Assembly (NCBI GenBank): GCA_001771815.1
Contig: MEPU01000008.1
Coordinates: forward strand, 62,001 to 126,000
DNA length: 64,000 nt
Origin: Bdellovibrionales bacterium RIFCSPHIGHO2_01_FULL_40_29
GTDB lineage: Bacteria; Bdellovibrionota; Bdellovibrionia; Bdellovibrionales; Bdellovibrionaceae
Direction: 5' to 3'
Numbering within the stretch: the first letter of the stretch is position 1; every line of letters begins with the position of its first letter. The notes under the pieces are model-generated. The model saw only the letters and a program-made list of their open reading frames with translations. It made no database searches and was not told where the DNA came from. Both the position numbers and the translations under genes were made by a program. This document shows, piece by piece, positions 34,657-44,543 of the stretch.

Positions 34657-36714
34657 TTATCGAAGTGCAATCAACTGAGCAATCAACAAAGAAACAACCG
34701 ACATCACTTTAATCAAAATGGCGATGCCTGGACCTGAAGTGTCTTTGAATGGGTCACCAACAGTGTCACCAACAACGGCAGCTTTATGAGCGTCTGAACC
34801 TTTTTTGTGTCCAACCAATCCGCCTTTTTCAATATACTTTTTGGCATTATCCCAAGCGCCACCAGCATTTGCCATGAATAAACTCATCGAAGCACCTACT
34901 GCTAAACCACCTGCTAATAATCCCGCAAGTGCTTGAGGTCCCATCATAAATCCAACAGCAACCGGTGCAACCACAGCAATACATCCTGGTAAAATCATTT
35001 CCCACAATGCTGCTGTCGTTGCGATATCAACGATCTTTGCTGGCTGCGGTTCTGCTTTACCTTGCAATAATCCTGGGATCTCTTTGAATTGACGAGCAAT
35101 TTCTTCTACAATTTTTCCTGCTGCACGACCAACGGCTGTCATCGTCGTTGCTCCTACTAGGAAAGGCAAAATGGATCCTAATAAAATACCAATCAAAACA
35201 CCTGAAGATGTTAAATCCAACTGCATTGCTGCCATATTTGCAGCTTTGCGAACATGATTCACTTCCATATTGAATGCACTGAATAACGCCAGAACTGTCA
35301 AGATGGCAGAACCAATCGCAAAACCTTTTCCGATGGCTGCAGTTGTATTTCCAACAGCATCTAATTCATCTGTGATTTCACGAACATTTGCAGGTAACCC
35401 AGACATTTCAGAAATTCCACCCGCGTTATCGGCAATCGGTCCGTACGCATCAACTGTCATCACGATAGCCGTTCCAGCCAACATACCAACAGCCGCCATC
35501 GCAATACCATAAAGACCTAACATTTGATCCGCAACGTAAGCTGCGACCACAACAATCAATGTGGGAATAGCTACTGATTCCATACCAACTGCTAAACCTC
35601 GAATCACAACTGTTCCCGCTCCGGTCTTTGCTGATTCAGCAATTAAACGAATTGGTTTCATTGCTGTGTAGTATTCAGTAATCAAACCAATCAATGCTCC
35701 ACCAAATGCGCCGGCAGCTAATGCCCAAGTTACATTTTGAGTCACACCAAAGCCTGGTAAAATAAAATAACAAACAGCCGTTAACAAAACGGGAGGCAAC
35801 ATCAATGAACTGCGAAGCACTGTCGCTGGACGTTGATTTTTTAAAAGTCGCGCAACAAAAATCACTGCAATTGAAATAATAAGGCCCAATGCTGAAAGCA
35901 ACAATGGCAAAGCAACAGCCATAAAACGACTTTCAACAGGCTCAGCAGAAGATAAAATTGAAGGCAATTGTTCAGCATCAATCGTTAATGCTATCGCCAT
36001 TGCTGAAACAATTGCTGCAACCATGGATTCATAAATATCTGCGCCCATACCCGCAACGTCGCCCACATTGTCACCCACGTTATCCGCAATAACACCTGGG
36101 TTACGTGGATCATCTTCGGGAATATTTTCAATTACTTTACCGGCGATATCCGCACCAACGTCAGCGGCTTTTGTGTAAATACCACCACCGATTCGTGCGA
36201 AGAGTGCAATCGAAGAAGCACCCACTGCAAATGAATGCAGAATTGTGCCCAGATCCGAAGAGTTTTGATAAACTGTGTATAAAACGCCAAGCCCCAATAA
36301 GCCCAGACCAGCAACACAAAGACCCATGACGGCTCCGCCATCAAGAGCAACTAATAAGGCATTTCCTTTAGTCGAGGTTGCAGCCGCTTGAGTTGTTCGA
36401 ACATTGGCAAATGTAGCAGCCTTCATTCCGATGAATCCTGCTAACAAAGAAAGAAAAGCACCCAGAATAAACCAAAGTGCGGCTTGGGATCCAAGCGCAA
36501 AAAATAAAAGAATTCCAACAATTGCACAATAAACTGCAAGCACTTTGTATTCGCGAAATAAAAATGCCATCGCACCTTCACGAATATAACCGGCAATACG
36601 GTTCATAGTTTCATTTCCTGCTGGCTGAGCCTTAACTCGGAAATACAGACCGATCGCGATAACCAGACCAACTAAGCCAGCTATCGATGGCGCATACAAA
36701 TACGTCAAATTCAT
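34657..36714 (-). CDS. hppA: Membrane-bound proton/sodium-translocating pyrophosphatase
   Basis: 685 residues, about 16 membrane helices. It hydrolyses pyrophosphate and pumps cations outward. The PPi-binding site is clear: [21 protein letters not shown] and [20 protein letters not shown], plus [13 protein letters not shown] near the C-terminus. The [10 protein letters not shown] segment has Ala where K+-independent enzymes have Lys, indicating the K+-dependent class; H+ versus Na+ cannot be told. AAGGAG precedes the ATG. A promoter is seen upstream and a strong terminator downstream, so this is a single-gene unit. Confidence 0.96.
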   Translation of the reverse strand: MNLTYLYAPSIAGLVGLVIAIGLYFRVKAQPAGNETMNRIAGYIREGAMAFLFREYKVLAVYCAIVGILLFFALGSQAALWFILGAFLSLLAGFIGMKAATFANVRTTQAAATSTKGNALLVALDGGAVMGLCVAGLGLLGLGVLYTVYQNSSDLGTILHSFAVGASSIALFARIGGGIYTKAADVGADIAGKVIENIPEDDPRNPGVIADNVGDNVGDVAGMGADIYESMVAAIVSAMAIALTIDAEQLPSILSSAEPVESRFMAVALPLLLSALGLIISIAVIFVARLLKNQRPATVLRSSLMLPPVLLTAVCYFILPGFGVTQNVTWALAAGAFGGALIGLITEYYTAMKPIRLIAESAKTGAGTVVIRGLAVGMESVAIPTLIVVVAAYVADQMLGLYGIAMAAVGMLAGTAIVMTVDAYGPIADNAGGISEMSGLPANVREITDELDAVGNTTAAIGKGFAIGSAILTVLALFSAFNMEVNHVRKAANMAAMQLDLTSSGVLIGILLGSILPFLVGATTMTAVGRAAGKIVEEIARQFKEIPGLLQGKAEPQPAKIVDIATTAALWEMILPGCIAVVAPVAVGFMMGPQALAGLLAGGLAVGASMSLFMANAGGAWDNAKKYIEKGGLVGHKKGSDAHKAAVVGDTVGDPFKDTSGPGIAILIKVMSVVSLLIAQLIALR

Positions 36715-36747
36715 ACAGTGATTCTCCTTGTGGTTTTGAACACCAAA

Positions 36748-36776
36748 AATCTAGAGTTATCACTGAGTTAAGTCAA
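36748..36776 (-). promoter_or_regulatory. Predicted sigma-70-type promoter of hppA
   Basis: On the minus strand TTGACT (36776-36771), a 17-base spacer, and TAGATT (36753-36748). The start site would lie near 36741, leaving a leader of about 27 bases that contains AAGGAG before the ATG. Confidence 0.5.
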
Positions 36777-36816
36777 TTTGTAGAAATTGTTTGCCAAAAG
36801 ATAATGCATGCGCAGA

Positions 36817-37824
36817 TTAAATACCGGGATAGACTTGATCAATCTTTTTCAACCACTCCTCACTGACTGATTGAACCGTTAAAGCCGCTGCTTTATCACG
36901 CTCTTCTTGCGCTAAAAGAGTCGATAAATAACGTTCGGTGTTGCTTGGAACAATCACGACAATAATTTTTCCTTTGTTTTCAGGTAAGGCCGCCAAACGC
37001 AGCCCCACACCAATCGCAGCTCCCGATGAAATCCCTACAGGAATGCCCTCTTTTTTAATCACTTCACGGGCTATTTTTAAGGAATCTTCAAAGCTAATCT
37101 GTTCCACTTGATCCATAACTGTTCGGTCTAAAACAGTTGGAATAAATCCAGCACCTAGACCTTGAATTTTATGTGGCCCAGGTTTTCCTCCACTCAATAC
37201 GGGTGATTCGCTGGGCTCAACGGCAACCATTTTCACGCTGGGCTTTCTCTGTTTTAAAATTTGCCCGACACCAGTTATTGTCCCAGCTGTACCAACCCCA
37301 CTGACCACGATGTCCACAGTTCCATCTGTATCACGCCAAATTTCCTCAGCCGTGGTTCTTCTGTGAATTTCGGGATTATTCGGATTCATAAACTGAGACG
37401 GATAAAATGCATTTTTATTTATGGACACCAATTCCATAGCTTTCGCCACAGCCCCACGCATTCCATTTGCACCAGGAGTCAAAATCAATTCTGCCCCGAG
37501 TAAAAGTAGGAGTGTTTTACGTTCAGAAGACACAGTCTCTGGCATCACGAGGGTTATTTTATATCCTTTTGCAGCAGCTACAAATGCCAGGGCTATTCCC
37601 GTATTTCCAGATGTCGGTTCGATGATTTCCATACCGGACTTCAAAGCACCCGCCGCTTCACCGGCTTCAATCATATTCAGGCCAATGCGATCTTTGACCG
37701 AGCTCAATGGATTAAAAAATTCAAGTTTCAAATAAATTTCTGCGGCCAAGCCCTTCGAAAGTTTTTGCATTTTTACCAGCGGAGTGTTGCCAACTGTCTT
37801 TGTGATATCTGAGTATATTTTCAT
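36817..37824 (-). CDS. cysK: Cysteine synthase (O-acetylserine sulfhydrylase)
   Basis: 335 residues from the ATG at 37824, with GAGG six bases upstream; a longer frame adds a Arg/Cys-rich stretch that is not family-like. PLP lysine in LSSVKDRIG, TSGNTGIAL, the GVGTAGTITGVG phosphate loop and GISSGAAIGV are present. It makes cysteine from O-acetylserine and sulfide. IKTVGNTPLVKM is replaced by the typical DITKTVGNTPLVKM start. It stands alone, divergent from ugd. Confidence 0.94.
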   Translation of the reverse strand: MKIYSDITKTVGNTPLVKMQKLSKGLAAEIYLKLEFFNPLSSVKDRIGLNMIEAGEAAGALKSGMEIIEPTSGNTGIALAFVAAAKGYKITLVMPETVSSERKTLLLLLGAELILTPGANGMRGAVAKAMELVSINKNAFYPSQFMNPNNPEIHRRTTAEEIWRDTDGTVDIVVSGVGTAGTITGVGQILKQRKPSVKMVAVEPSESPVLSGGKPGPHKIQGLGAGFIPTVLDRTVMDQVEQISFEDSLKIAREVIKKEGIPVGISSGAAIGVGLRLAALPENKGKIIVVIVPSNTERYLSTLLAQEERDKAAALTVQSVSEEWLKKIDQVYPGI

Positions 37825-37888
37825 CTGAAACCTCGCATTTCTTCTTTTCCAGCATGACATAAAGGTGCAATTTCAGTAAATACTAAGT

Positions 37889-39172
37889 ATGAAAATAACT
37901 GTGATTGGTACAGGTTATGTGGGGCTAGTTACAGGGCTTGGTTTTGCCGAGCTGGGTCACCATGTCTTGTGTTATGATCATGACAATCTCAAGATTGAAT
38001 CCTTAAAGAACGGTATTGTGCCCTTTTATGAAGCACAGACTGAAAAAGTTCTTTTAAAGCATCTCAACAAAAGAATTCATTTCACATCAAACCTCGCGAC
38101 AGCGATCACTCATGCAAATATTTTATTTTTTTGCATTGGCTTAACAGAAGAAAAAACACTGCGCGCCCAAACGGCTGGATTAATGACCCTGATCAAGTCC
38201 ATCTCTGAGGCATCAAAGAACAAACTCATCGTTTTAAAATCCACCGCTCCTATTGGCACTCATCAGTTGATCCAGAAAAAATTTCCAAACTTGCGATTGG
38301 TTACAAATCCAGAATTTCTCAGCGAAGGTCAAGCTATCAAAGATTTTATGAAGCCCCATCGTGTTATCATTGGGACATCACAAAAAAAAGATGCCTCTAT
38401 TCTGACTCGAATCTATTCACCATTAGTTAAATCGACTTCACAAATTATCATCATGGACGCCGTCAGTGCCGAACTGACGAAGCATTCCGCAAATGCGATG
38501 CTGGCGACTCGAGTTTCTTTTATCAATGAAATTTCTAGACTGTGTGAATTAACTGGCGGCAATATTGATTTGATCAAAAGGGGTATTGGCACAGATCCCC
38601 GAATCGGTTTACAGTTTTTAAATGCTGGAATTGGCTATGGGGGCAGCTGTTTACCAAAAGATATTTTAGCACTTGATCATGCAGCCAAAGCATCCGGCGA
38701 AACGCTTCATCTGATTCGTGCCGTAAAAAAAACAAATCAGATTCAATTGAAGAACTCATTCCAAAAAATTAAGACCATCGTTCAAAAAAATAAGATCAAA
38801 TCCGTAACTGTATGGGGTCTGTCATTCAAACCCAAAACAGATGATCTTCGCGAATCCCCGGCTTTGGCATTACTTCAAAAAATAATGAGTTTAGATTTGA
38901 ATATCAAGGTCTGCGATTCTGTGGCCAAAAAGCCCTTTGAAAAATTAAAATGGTCACGTGGGATTGAATTCCACCACGACATCTATACCAGCCTTAAAGG
39001 CTCTGAACTTTTATTGATACTGACGGAGTGGCCCCAATTCACTTCAGCAAATCTTAAAAAAATAAAATCCACGATGAAAAAGCCGATCCTCTTTGATGGG
39101 CGCAATATTTTTGATCCCTTGAAAATGAAAAAAATGGGATTCGAATACCATTCGGTTGGTCGCCCATTATGA
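37889..39172 (+). CDS. ugd: UDP-glucose 6-dehydrogenase
   Basis: 427 residues. Oxidises UDP-glucose to UDP-glucuronate. N-terminal NAD fold TVIGTGYVGLVTGLGFAELG; catalytic C254 in GYGGSCLPKD; substrate-binding region TNPEFLSEGQAI; C-terminal FKPKTDDLRESPAL. Its stop overlaps the start of the next gene by 4 bp. The following epimerase/decarboxylase and isomerase turn this into a sugar-precursor operon at the edge of the polysaccharide locus. Confidence 0.95.
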   Translation: MKITVIGTGYVGLVTGLGFAELGHHVLCYDHDNLKIESLKNGIVPFYEAQTEKVLLKHLNKRIHFTSNLATAITHANILFFCIGLTEEKTLRAQTAGLMTLIKSISEASKNKLIVLKSTAPIGTHQLIQKKFPNLRLVTNPEFLSEGQAIKDFMKPHRVIIGTSQKKDASILTRIYSPLVKSTSQIIIMDAVSAELTKHSANAMLATRVSFINEISRLCELTGGNIDLIKRGIGTDPRIGLQFLNAGIGYGGSCLPKDILALDHAAKASGETLHLIRAVKKTNQIQLKNSFQKIKTIVQKNKIKSVTVWGLSFKPKTDDLRESPALALLQKIMSLDLNIKVCDSVAKKPFEKLKWSRGIEFHHDIYTSLKGSELLLILTEWPQFTSANLKKIKSTMKKPILFDGRNIFDPLKMKKMGFEYHSVGRPL

Positions 39173-40155
39173 AGTCGGCCCTTGTCACTGGTGCCGCTGG
39201 ATTTTTGGGCTATCATATTTGCGCTCAGTTATTAAAAGAACACTATTATGTCATCGGTCTAGATAATTTTATAACTGGGTCACCCCAAAATATTTCTGAT
39301 TTAAAAAATGCCTATCCCGAAAAGTTTTATTTCGCCAATCACGATGTCAGCACACCCTGGGAAGTATGGCAGAATTGGCAGAATTCTATCCCAACGGAAT
39401 GCTTCACCTCGTTGGTCTCTGTTTTTCATTTTGCTTCGGTGGCTTCGCCCCATTTATTTGATAAATGCAGTTTAGAAATTTTAGCGGCCAATTCACAGGG
39501 TTTAAAAAATGCCATTGCCTTTGCTGACCAGCATAAGGCTCAGGTTATTTTTGCATCTACAAGCGAGATCTACGGAAGTTCCACCCAACCCCTGAACGAG
39601 AACAATTGGGGCTATGTGAATTCATTTGGACCGCGAAGCTGTTACGATGAGGCCAAACGTTTTGGCGAAGCTTTGATCTACTCTTCAAATCTTGTCAACA
39701 ACACCCAGCACGGCGTGGTTCGCATTTTTAATACATACGGCCCCCGCATGAATCCAACGGACGAACGCGTCGTGCAGCAGTTCATCAAGAATGCGCTGGA
39801 AAACAAAGATTTCTTAATCTACGGAGACGGCACTCAAACACGCAGCTTTTGCTATGTGGATGATTTGATTTCCGGGATAATAATGTACGCACAAAGTAAA
39901 ATTTCAGATCCGCTAAATCTGGGAAATGATCACGAGATAACCATTGTGGCTCTGGCTGAATTAATTCAACAGTTGATTCCGTGCTCGTCAAAAATTCAGT
40001 TTTCAAATAAAAGAAGAGATGACCCGATCAAACGACAGCCTGAGCTGAAAAAAGCTTACCAGATGCTAATGCCCTGGAAGCCAACGGTTCCCCTTCAAGA
40101 GGGAGTTCTTCGGACCATTCAACACATCAAAGGAGTTTCATCTTATGCAACTTAA
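39169..40155 (+). CDS. UDP-glucuronate decarboxylase-like NAD-dependent epimerase/dehydratase
   Basis: 328 residues, extended SDR. NAD motif VTGAAGFLGYHICAQLL, ASTSEIYG, catalytic YDEAKRFGE (Tyr-Lys) and NTYGPRMNPTDERVVQQFI followed by YGDGTQTRSFCYVDDLI, the pattern of UDP-glucuronate decarboxylases (UDP-xylose synthases). Being downstream of ugd (4-bp overlap) supports UDP-glucuronate as substrate. It runs into the phosphoglucose isomerase gene by 11 bp. Confidence 0.85.
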   Translation: MKSALVTGAAGFLGYHICAQLLKEHYYVIGLDNFITGSPQNISDLKNAYPEKFYFANHDVSTPWEVWQNWQNSIPTECFTSLVSVFHFASVASPHLFDKCSLEILAANSQGLKNAIAFADQHKAQVIFASTSEIYGSSTQPLNENNWGYVNSFGPRSCYDEAKRFGEALIYSSNLVNNTQHGVVRIFNTYGPRMNPTDERVVQQFIKNALENKDFLIYGDGTQTRSFCYVDDLISGIIMYAQSKISDPLNLGNDHEITIVALAELIQQLIPCSSKIQFSNKRRDDPIKRQPELKKAYQMLMPWKPTVPLQEGVLRTIQHIKGVSSYAT

Positions 40156-41353
40156 ACTTAATATTTTAGCACCAAAAACTGCACCTACTCGATTGCTTCC
40201 TATTTTAGCGGATCTTGAACATGAAAAAAAACCTGGCTTCATTCGGATTTTACAGGATGATGAAAATTGGACACTTTCAGAAAAATGGGGCCAGCAGCTT
40301 AAGGCCAAGTTTAAGCAACTGGTTGTTATTGGTATCGGCGGAAGCTCTATGGGTGGTCGCGCTTTAGCGAACTATCGCTACTCTGAGACAGTCCATTTTT
40401 TAGATAATATTGACCCCAGCGAAATTCAGAATATCTGGGATCGTGTCAAACACGACCTACCTCAGACGGGATGGATTATCATTTCAAAAAGTGGTGAATC
40501 CCTCGAGATCACGGCATTAATTGAAATGATTTCAGAACTATCAACCCAGGCCCATTTTGATTTTTTTAAAAATGCCTTTATTATTACTGAAAACAAAAAA
40601 AGCATCCTGACCGATCTTGCCACTCAAAAGAATATTCCCCTTATTCCGATGCCAACAGATGTGGGTGGACGCTTTTCAGTGCTGACTCCGGTTGGAATGG
40701 TACTAGCTAGTTTTATGGGTTTTGATCTGAAACAAATCCGAGCTGGCGGCCAGGATGTATTCAACCAAAAAGATAAGCTCTTGGCCTTGGCTTCAGATCT
40801 CATTCAATACACGGACAAGCAAACGGATTTATTTATATTTTGGTCCTACTCATCCCAACTGCGTTGGTTCAATCAATGGCTGAATCAGCTGTGGGCCGAA
40901 TCCTTGGGTAAAAAGCAAACCCATTCCGGAAAAAAAGCTCCACGAATACCCTGGATTTTCTCGGCAACTGGCTGTTCAGATCAGCATTCCGTGTATCAGC
41001 ACATTCTAGAAGGTGAACAAAAGAAATATATTTTAATGACTCAGTCTTTGGAATCTTATTCTTCATTAAGCTTTACCAAACCAGGCTTAGCTTTTTTTAA
41101 GGACAAAGGTTTCCCCATTTCAGAAATTCTGGGTGCCGAGCGCATGGCTACCGCGCAAGCCCTGAAACAATATCAAATCCCGGTATCCGAAATGCTTTTT
41201 GAAAAATATGACGATCAAGCCATTGGGTTTCTATTTGTTTGGTTCGAGGTTTTAACAGCAGCCTTGGGACACTATTACGAGATCAACCCCTATGACCAAC
41301 CGGCTGTTGCGCTGGGTAAAAAACTGGCGTTGGAAAAATTAGAGCTTCTCTAA
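40145..41353 (+). CDS. pgi: Glucose-6-phosphate isomerase-like protein (short form)
   Basis: 402 residues, shorter than most phosphoglucose isomerases. The sugar-isomerase core shows VVIGIGGSSMGGRAL, IISKSGESLEITAL in the phosphate loop, PTDVGGRFSVLTPVGM, ATGCSDQHSVYQHILEG with the catalytic His, and a C-terminal YDQPAVALGKKLA with the catalytic Lys region. It interconverts glucose-6-P and fructose-6-P, feeding UDP-glucose. AAGGAG lies before the ATG, inside the previous gene. Confidence 0.9.
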   Translation: MQLKLNILAPKTAPTRLLPILADLEHEKKPGFIRILQDDENWTLSEKWGQQLKAKFKQLVVIGIGGSSMGGRALANYRYSETVHFLDNIDPSEIQNIWDRVKHDLPQTGWIIISKSGESLEITALIEMISELSTQAHFDFFKNAFIITENKKSILTDLATQKNIPLIPMPTDVGGRFSVLTPVGMVLASFMGFDLKQIRAGGQDVFNQKDKLLALASDLIQYTDKQTDLFIFWSYSSQLRWFNQWLNQLWAESLGKKQTHSGKKAPRIPWIFSATGCSDQHSVYQHILEGEQKKYILMTQSLESYSSLSFTKPGLAFFKDKGFPISEILGAERMATAQALKQYQIPVSEMLFEKYDDQAIGFLFVWFEVLTAALGHYYEINPYDQPAVALGKKLALEKLELL

Positions 41354-41460
41354 AAAGAGTTCTACAGATACTACATCCACAACGAGTCATCTAAATAGTT
41401 GGTTAAATCCTTATTTCACAGCAGACTTCTTTTAAGAAAAATAACTTTATTTTTCCGCAC

Positions 41461-42075
41461 TTAATCAATGACATCTGCACAGTTTGAAAAACTCTCAAAT
41501 TTATCAATCAAATTATTTGCAAATTGTGTGATTTCTGCGACAGCAGTTCCTGAACAATAATCATAGTACTCCTGCAAGCATTTTGGATCACGCTTATATG
41601 AGCTCATGGAAAGTTGAATCGCTGGATGAACTTGATTTTCCGAAATCATGATTGAATAATATAGTGTTTCCGAGTTAGCTGGGACTGCGAAAGAACATTT
41701 CTCAGGCTCAAATCCATTAGAAACATAACGACAGATGTGGATTGAAAATAATGCATTTTTAAAAATAGAAAAAGTTTCTTCTCCAGCAATGTTACAAACT
41801 CTGTTAGCCTTTCTCTGCCTGCCTTCTGTATCAATGAAATATTCAAATCTAGTAAATTTTCCTTCAGAAACAGCTAGGCTATAATGATAGGATTTATACA
41901 AAGGGGCGACTGTTGTTCCAATATTCATCTCTTTAGATGCATAAAAAACTAAATCTGAATTTGGAACAAACTCTTCAGCAAGATTAAAGCTGACAGATTT
42001 TTTTGGAGAGCAATTTTGAAAAGTAAAAACAATTACTAAAGCAGTAAACACTCCCCAAATAAGCATCTTCTTCAT
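41461..42075 (-). CDS. Lipoprotein of unknown function
   Basis: 204 residues from the ATG at 42075 (GGAG six bases before). A signal peptide ends at the lipobox FQNC (about residue 22), and PKKSVSFNLAEEF follows. The mature part is beta-rich with six or more cysteines (RVCNIAG, HICRY, EKCSF, KCLQEYYDYC, SNCADV), likely disulfide-linked. No family recognised. It sits alone between the pgi operon and galE. Confidence 0.75.
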   Translation of the reverse strand: MKKMLIWGVFTALVIVFTFQNCSPKKSVSFNLAEEFVPNSDLVFYASKEMNIGTTVAPLYKSYHYSLAVSEGKFTRFEYFIDTEGRQRKANRVCNIAGEETFSIFKNALFSIHICRYVSNGFEPEKCSFAVPANSETLYYSIMISENQVHPAIQLSMSSYKRDPKCLQEYYDYCSGTAVAEITQFANNLIDKFESFSNCADVID

Positions 42076-42177
42076 GACAGTCTCCATAAATCATGTAAAT
42101 CTATTTAATTATATACTACCATATTAAACATTAATTTTAATGACTTTTAATACAGGATTACCCACATACCACGTGAG

Positions 42178-43176
42178 CTAGACCTTTGTATTTAGCTTAG
42201 CTTCCCAGTCTATGGCGGATTGGCAAATTTTAGAAATCTCCGAAAATTGCGGAGACCACTTTAAAGTGGATATTATTTTTTCATTACTAGAGATAAGATA
42301 AGCTGGATCGCCTGGTCGCCTCTCTTTAATTTGCACATCAAAAGCAGATAACGAATTAACCATAACCTGTGAAATGACCTGCTGAACAGATGTCCCAATA
42401 CCACTTCCGCAATTCAAAATGGTCGCAGAATTATTGTTTAACAAGTACTCAATCCCCTGTATATTCGCTTGGATCACATCATCAATATGAATATAATCAC
42501 GTACACAGGTGCCATCAACCGTCGGATAATCTTTCCCATAAATTGAAACTTCACGTGTTTTACCAAAAGCTGCCTGTGACACCACATGAACTAAATGGTA
42601 TGGAAAAGCGGTTCGCTGCCCGCACACCAAATTTTCCATGGCTCCTGCAACATTGAAATAGCGAAAGCAAATTGAACTTAGACCATATTCTACGAATGCT
42701 GTTGCGAAAAGCTCTTCACATAGTCTCTTACTCGCACCATAAGGACTTATCGGCTGAACAATCTCATTTTCAAAACAGAATTGACCATTCCTTAAATCAC
42801 CATAAATTGTCGAAGATGACGAAAAAATAATTTTAGCAATATCATTATCTAAACAGCACTGAATAACATTCTTTGTACCCTGAACATTAATCTGGTGATA
42901 AGTAGCTTCTTGGTTAAATGATTCGGCAACATTAAGTTTAGCGGCAAGATGAATCACAAAGTTAATTTGGTATTTATTCAATGTCTGACTAAGCGACTCA
43001 GGTTCACAGATGGTACCATGAACAAACTGTGCATTTTCATGGACAGCATCCTTAAAGCCTGTTGATAAATCATCAAACACTGTAACTGAATACCCCTGGT
43101 TGCAAAGAAAATGAGTTAAGCAGGAGCCAATATAACCTGCCCCACCAGTAATCAAAATTCTAACTGCATCCACCAT
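42178..43176 (-). CDS. galE: UDP-glucose 4-epimerase
   Basis: 332 residues from the ATG at 43176 (AAAGG immediately before; the exact start is uncertain). Converts UDP-Glc/UDP-GlcNAc to the galacto forms. RILITGGAGYIGSCLTHFL binds NAD, FSSSSTIYG and YGASKRLCEEL carry the catalytic Ser/Tyr/Lys, and GKDYPTVDGTCVRDYIHIDD plus KERRPGDPAYLIS are the usual galE sequences. Divergent from the O-antigen ligase gene. Confidence 0.94.
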   Translation of the reverse strand: MVDAVRILITGGAGYIGSCLTHFLCNQGYSVTVFDDLSTGFKDAVHENAQFVHGTICEPESLSQTLNKYQINFVIHLAAKLNVAESFNQEATYHQINVQGTKNVIQCCLDNDIAKIIFSSSSTIYGDLRNGQFCFENEIVQPISPYGASKRLCEELFATAFVEYGLSSICFRYFNVAGAMENLVCGQRTAFPYHLVHVVSQAAFGKTREVSIYGKDYPTVDGTCVRDYIHIDDVIQANIQGIEYLLNNNSATILNCGSGIGTSVQQVISQVMVNSLSAFDVQIKERRPGDPAYLISSNEKIISTLKWSPQFSEISKICQSAIDWEAKLNTKV

Positions 43177-43204
43177 CCTTTGAACTATTACATAAGCGGA
43201 CAAC

Positions 43205-43283
43205 TTGAACAAATATTAATGAAGTGGCAAATCATGCCTAATCAATTAGACATTGCAAATAAGTCTATTTTGAACAAATATTA
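43205..43283. repeat. 14-bp direct repeat in the galE-wzy divergent region
   Basis: TTGAACAAATATTA occurs at 43205-43218 and again at 43270-43283, 65 bases apart, followed in both cases by a GTGG shortly after. It lies in the only gap between two divergent sugar genes, so it may be a regulator-binding pair or a small duplication that produced the GTG start of the next gene. Confidence 0.55.
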
Positions 43284-43287
43284 GCTA

Positions 43288-44535
43288 GTGGAACCACTTT
43301 CTAAATTTAAAATAAATCGGCTTCAAATTTGGCTTTCATTTGTTTTTTTATTTGGTTTGTCATTACTAACTTCTAAAAGCGCCTTAACATTTACAAGCAC
43401 TATACTCATTCTGTGGGCATTTTTTGACCCCACCCAACGCGCTGTATGGACAAAAGATAAAAAAATACTTTTTTTAGTTTCATTATTTCCAATAGCAATA
43501 ATTTTAAATTTATTCTCTGTGATGGGCTATTCAAGCTCACTGAAGGTGATCACATCTTGGTCTTGGCCATTATTTGCGGCACCTACTTTAATAATATTTA
43601 ACGATTTAAGAGCGCGTAAAATATTGGCGTTTGCTTTAGCTGCTGGATTACTTCTTTCTAATGTTTATTCACTTTATCTTTTGTACGAAAATCTGATCCA
43701 TAATTCAGCCAATTCATTTATGACAGAAAATTTTCGAATTGGTAGTTTTTGGAACATTGGGCGTTGGGGAGTCTTTTCTGGTTTTTCTGTACTCACGTTA
43801 TTTTTAATTCTTCATGAAAATGTAAAACCCAAGCTTAAGAATTATTTAACAGTCTTACTCGGTATGACCTCGTTTTCATTTTTACTATCCAACACGCGCG
43901 GCCCCCTTGCTGCCTTGATAATTATTTTATCCCTTCTGTCTTTTACAGATAAAAGAATCCTTAAGAATGCACTAATCATGTTTTCTATTTTATTTACTTT
44001 TTTTATCGCCAATGATTCCTTTAGTGAACGCATTCGAAGTATTTTCTCAGTCAATCTGAATACAGAAAAACTAACTTCCACCAATCAATCGAATGCGAGT
44101 CGACTAGATATGTGGAAAGTGGCTTTTGACTTTTACAAAGAACAGCCTCTATTTGGAACAGGATTTGAAAATACAAAAGTTCCATTAGAAAATTTTCTAG
44201 AAAAAATGGGTCCTGAATATACAGAAAAATACACGAAGGCAGAATTTAGCTATAATGATCAACATTCCAGCTATTTAAATATCTTAATTCAAATGGGGAT
44301 CTTTTTCTTTATTTATTGTTGGGGAGGAATTTTAATAATTTTCCTAACTCAACTAAAGAAGTATTTTTCAACAAAAGACACCTACAGCCGCCTTTTCTTA
44401 GCTGGAATTATATATAACTTAATTGTATCAATTTTCTATTCCTCATTCAGCAGTTACGAATCAATTCTTTTAATTATACCACTTGCCTTAGTTGGGAAAA
44501 AAAATGCTACATCATCAGTCACATCAAATTTATAA
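43288..44535 (+). CDS. O-antigen ligase/polymerase family membrane protein (Wzy_C)
   Basis: 415 residues beginning at GTG. About ten membrane helices with the periplasmic Wzy_C loop: MWKVAFDFYKEQPLFGTGFENTK, then DQHSSYLNILIQMGIF with the conserved histidine. Proteins of this type either polymerise O-units (Wzy) or join O-antigen to lipid A core (WaaL). No Shine-Dalgarno is visible before the GTG. The unusually AT-rich sequence is shared with the whole following locus. Confidence 0.85.
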   Translation: MEPLSKFKINRLQIWLSFVFLFGLSLLTSKSALTFTSTILILWAFFDPTQRAVWTKDKKILFLVSLFPIAIILNLFSVMGYSSSLKVITSWSWPLFAAPTLIIFNDLRARKILAFALAAGLLLSNVYSLYLLYENLIHNSANSFMTENFRIGSFWNIGRWGVFSGFSVLTLFLILHENVKPKLKNYLTVLLGMTSFSFLLSNTRGPLAALIIILSLLSFTDKRILKNALIMFSILFTFFIANDSFSERIRSIFSVNLNTEKLTSTNQSNASRLDMWKVAFDFYKEQPLFGTGFENTKVPLENFLEKMGPEYTEKYTKAEFSYNDQHSSYLNILIQMGIFFFIYCWGGILIIFLTQLKKYFSTKDTYSRLFLAGIIYNLIVSIFYSSFSSYESILLIIPLALVGKKNATSSVTSNL

Positions 44536-44543
44536 ATCTCCAT

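Noticed and set aside
41436-41455. GAAAAATAA/TTATTTTTC hairpin between pgi and lipoprotein genes as a terminator
   Set aside because: Pure A-T stem with a 2-base loop and no clean T-run; too weak to call.
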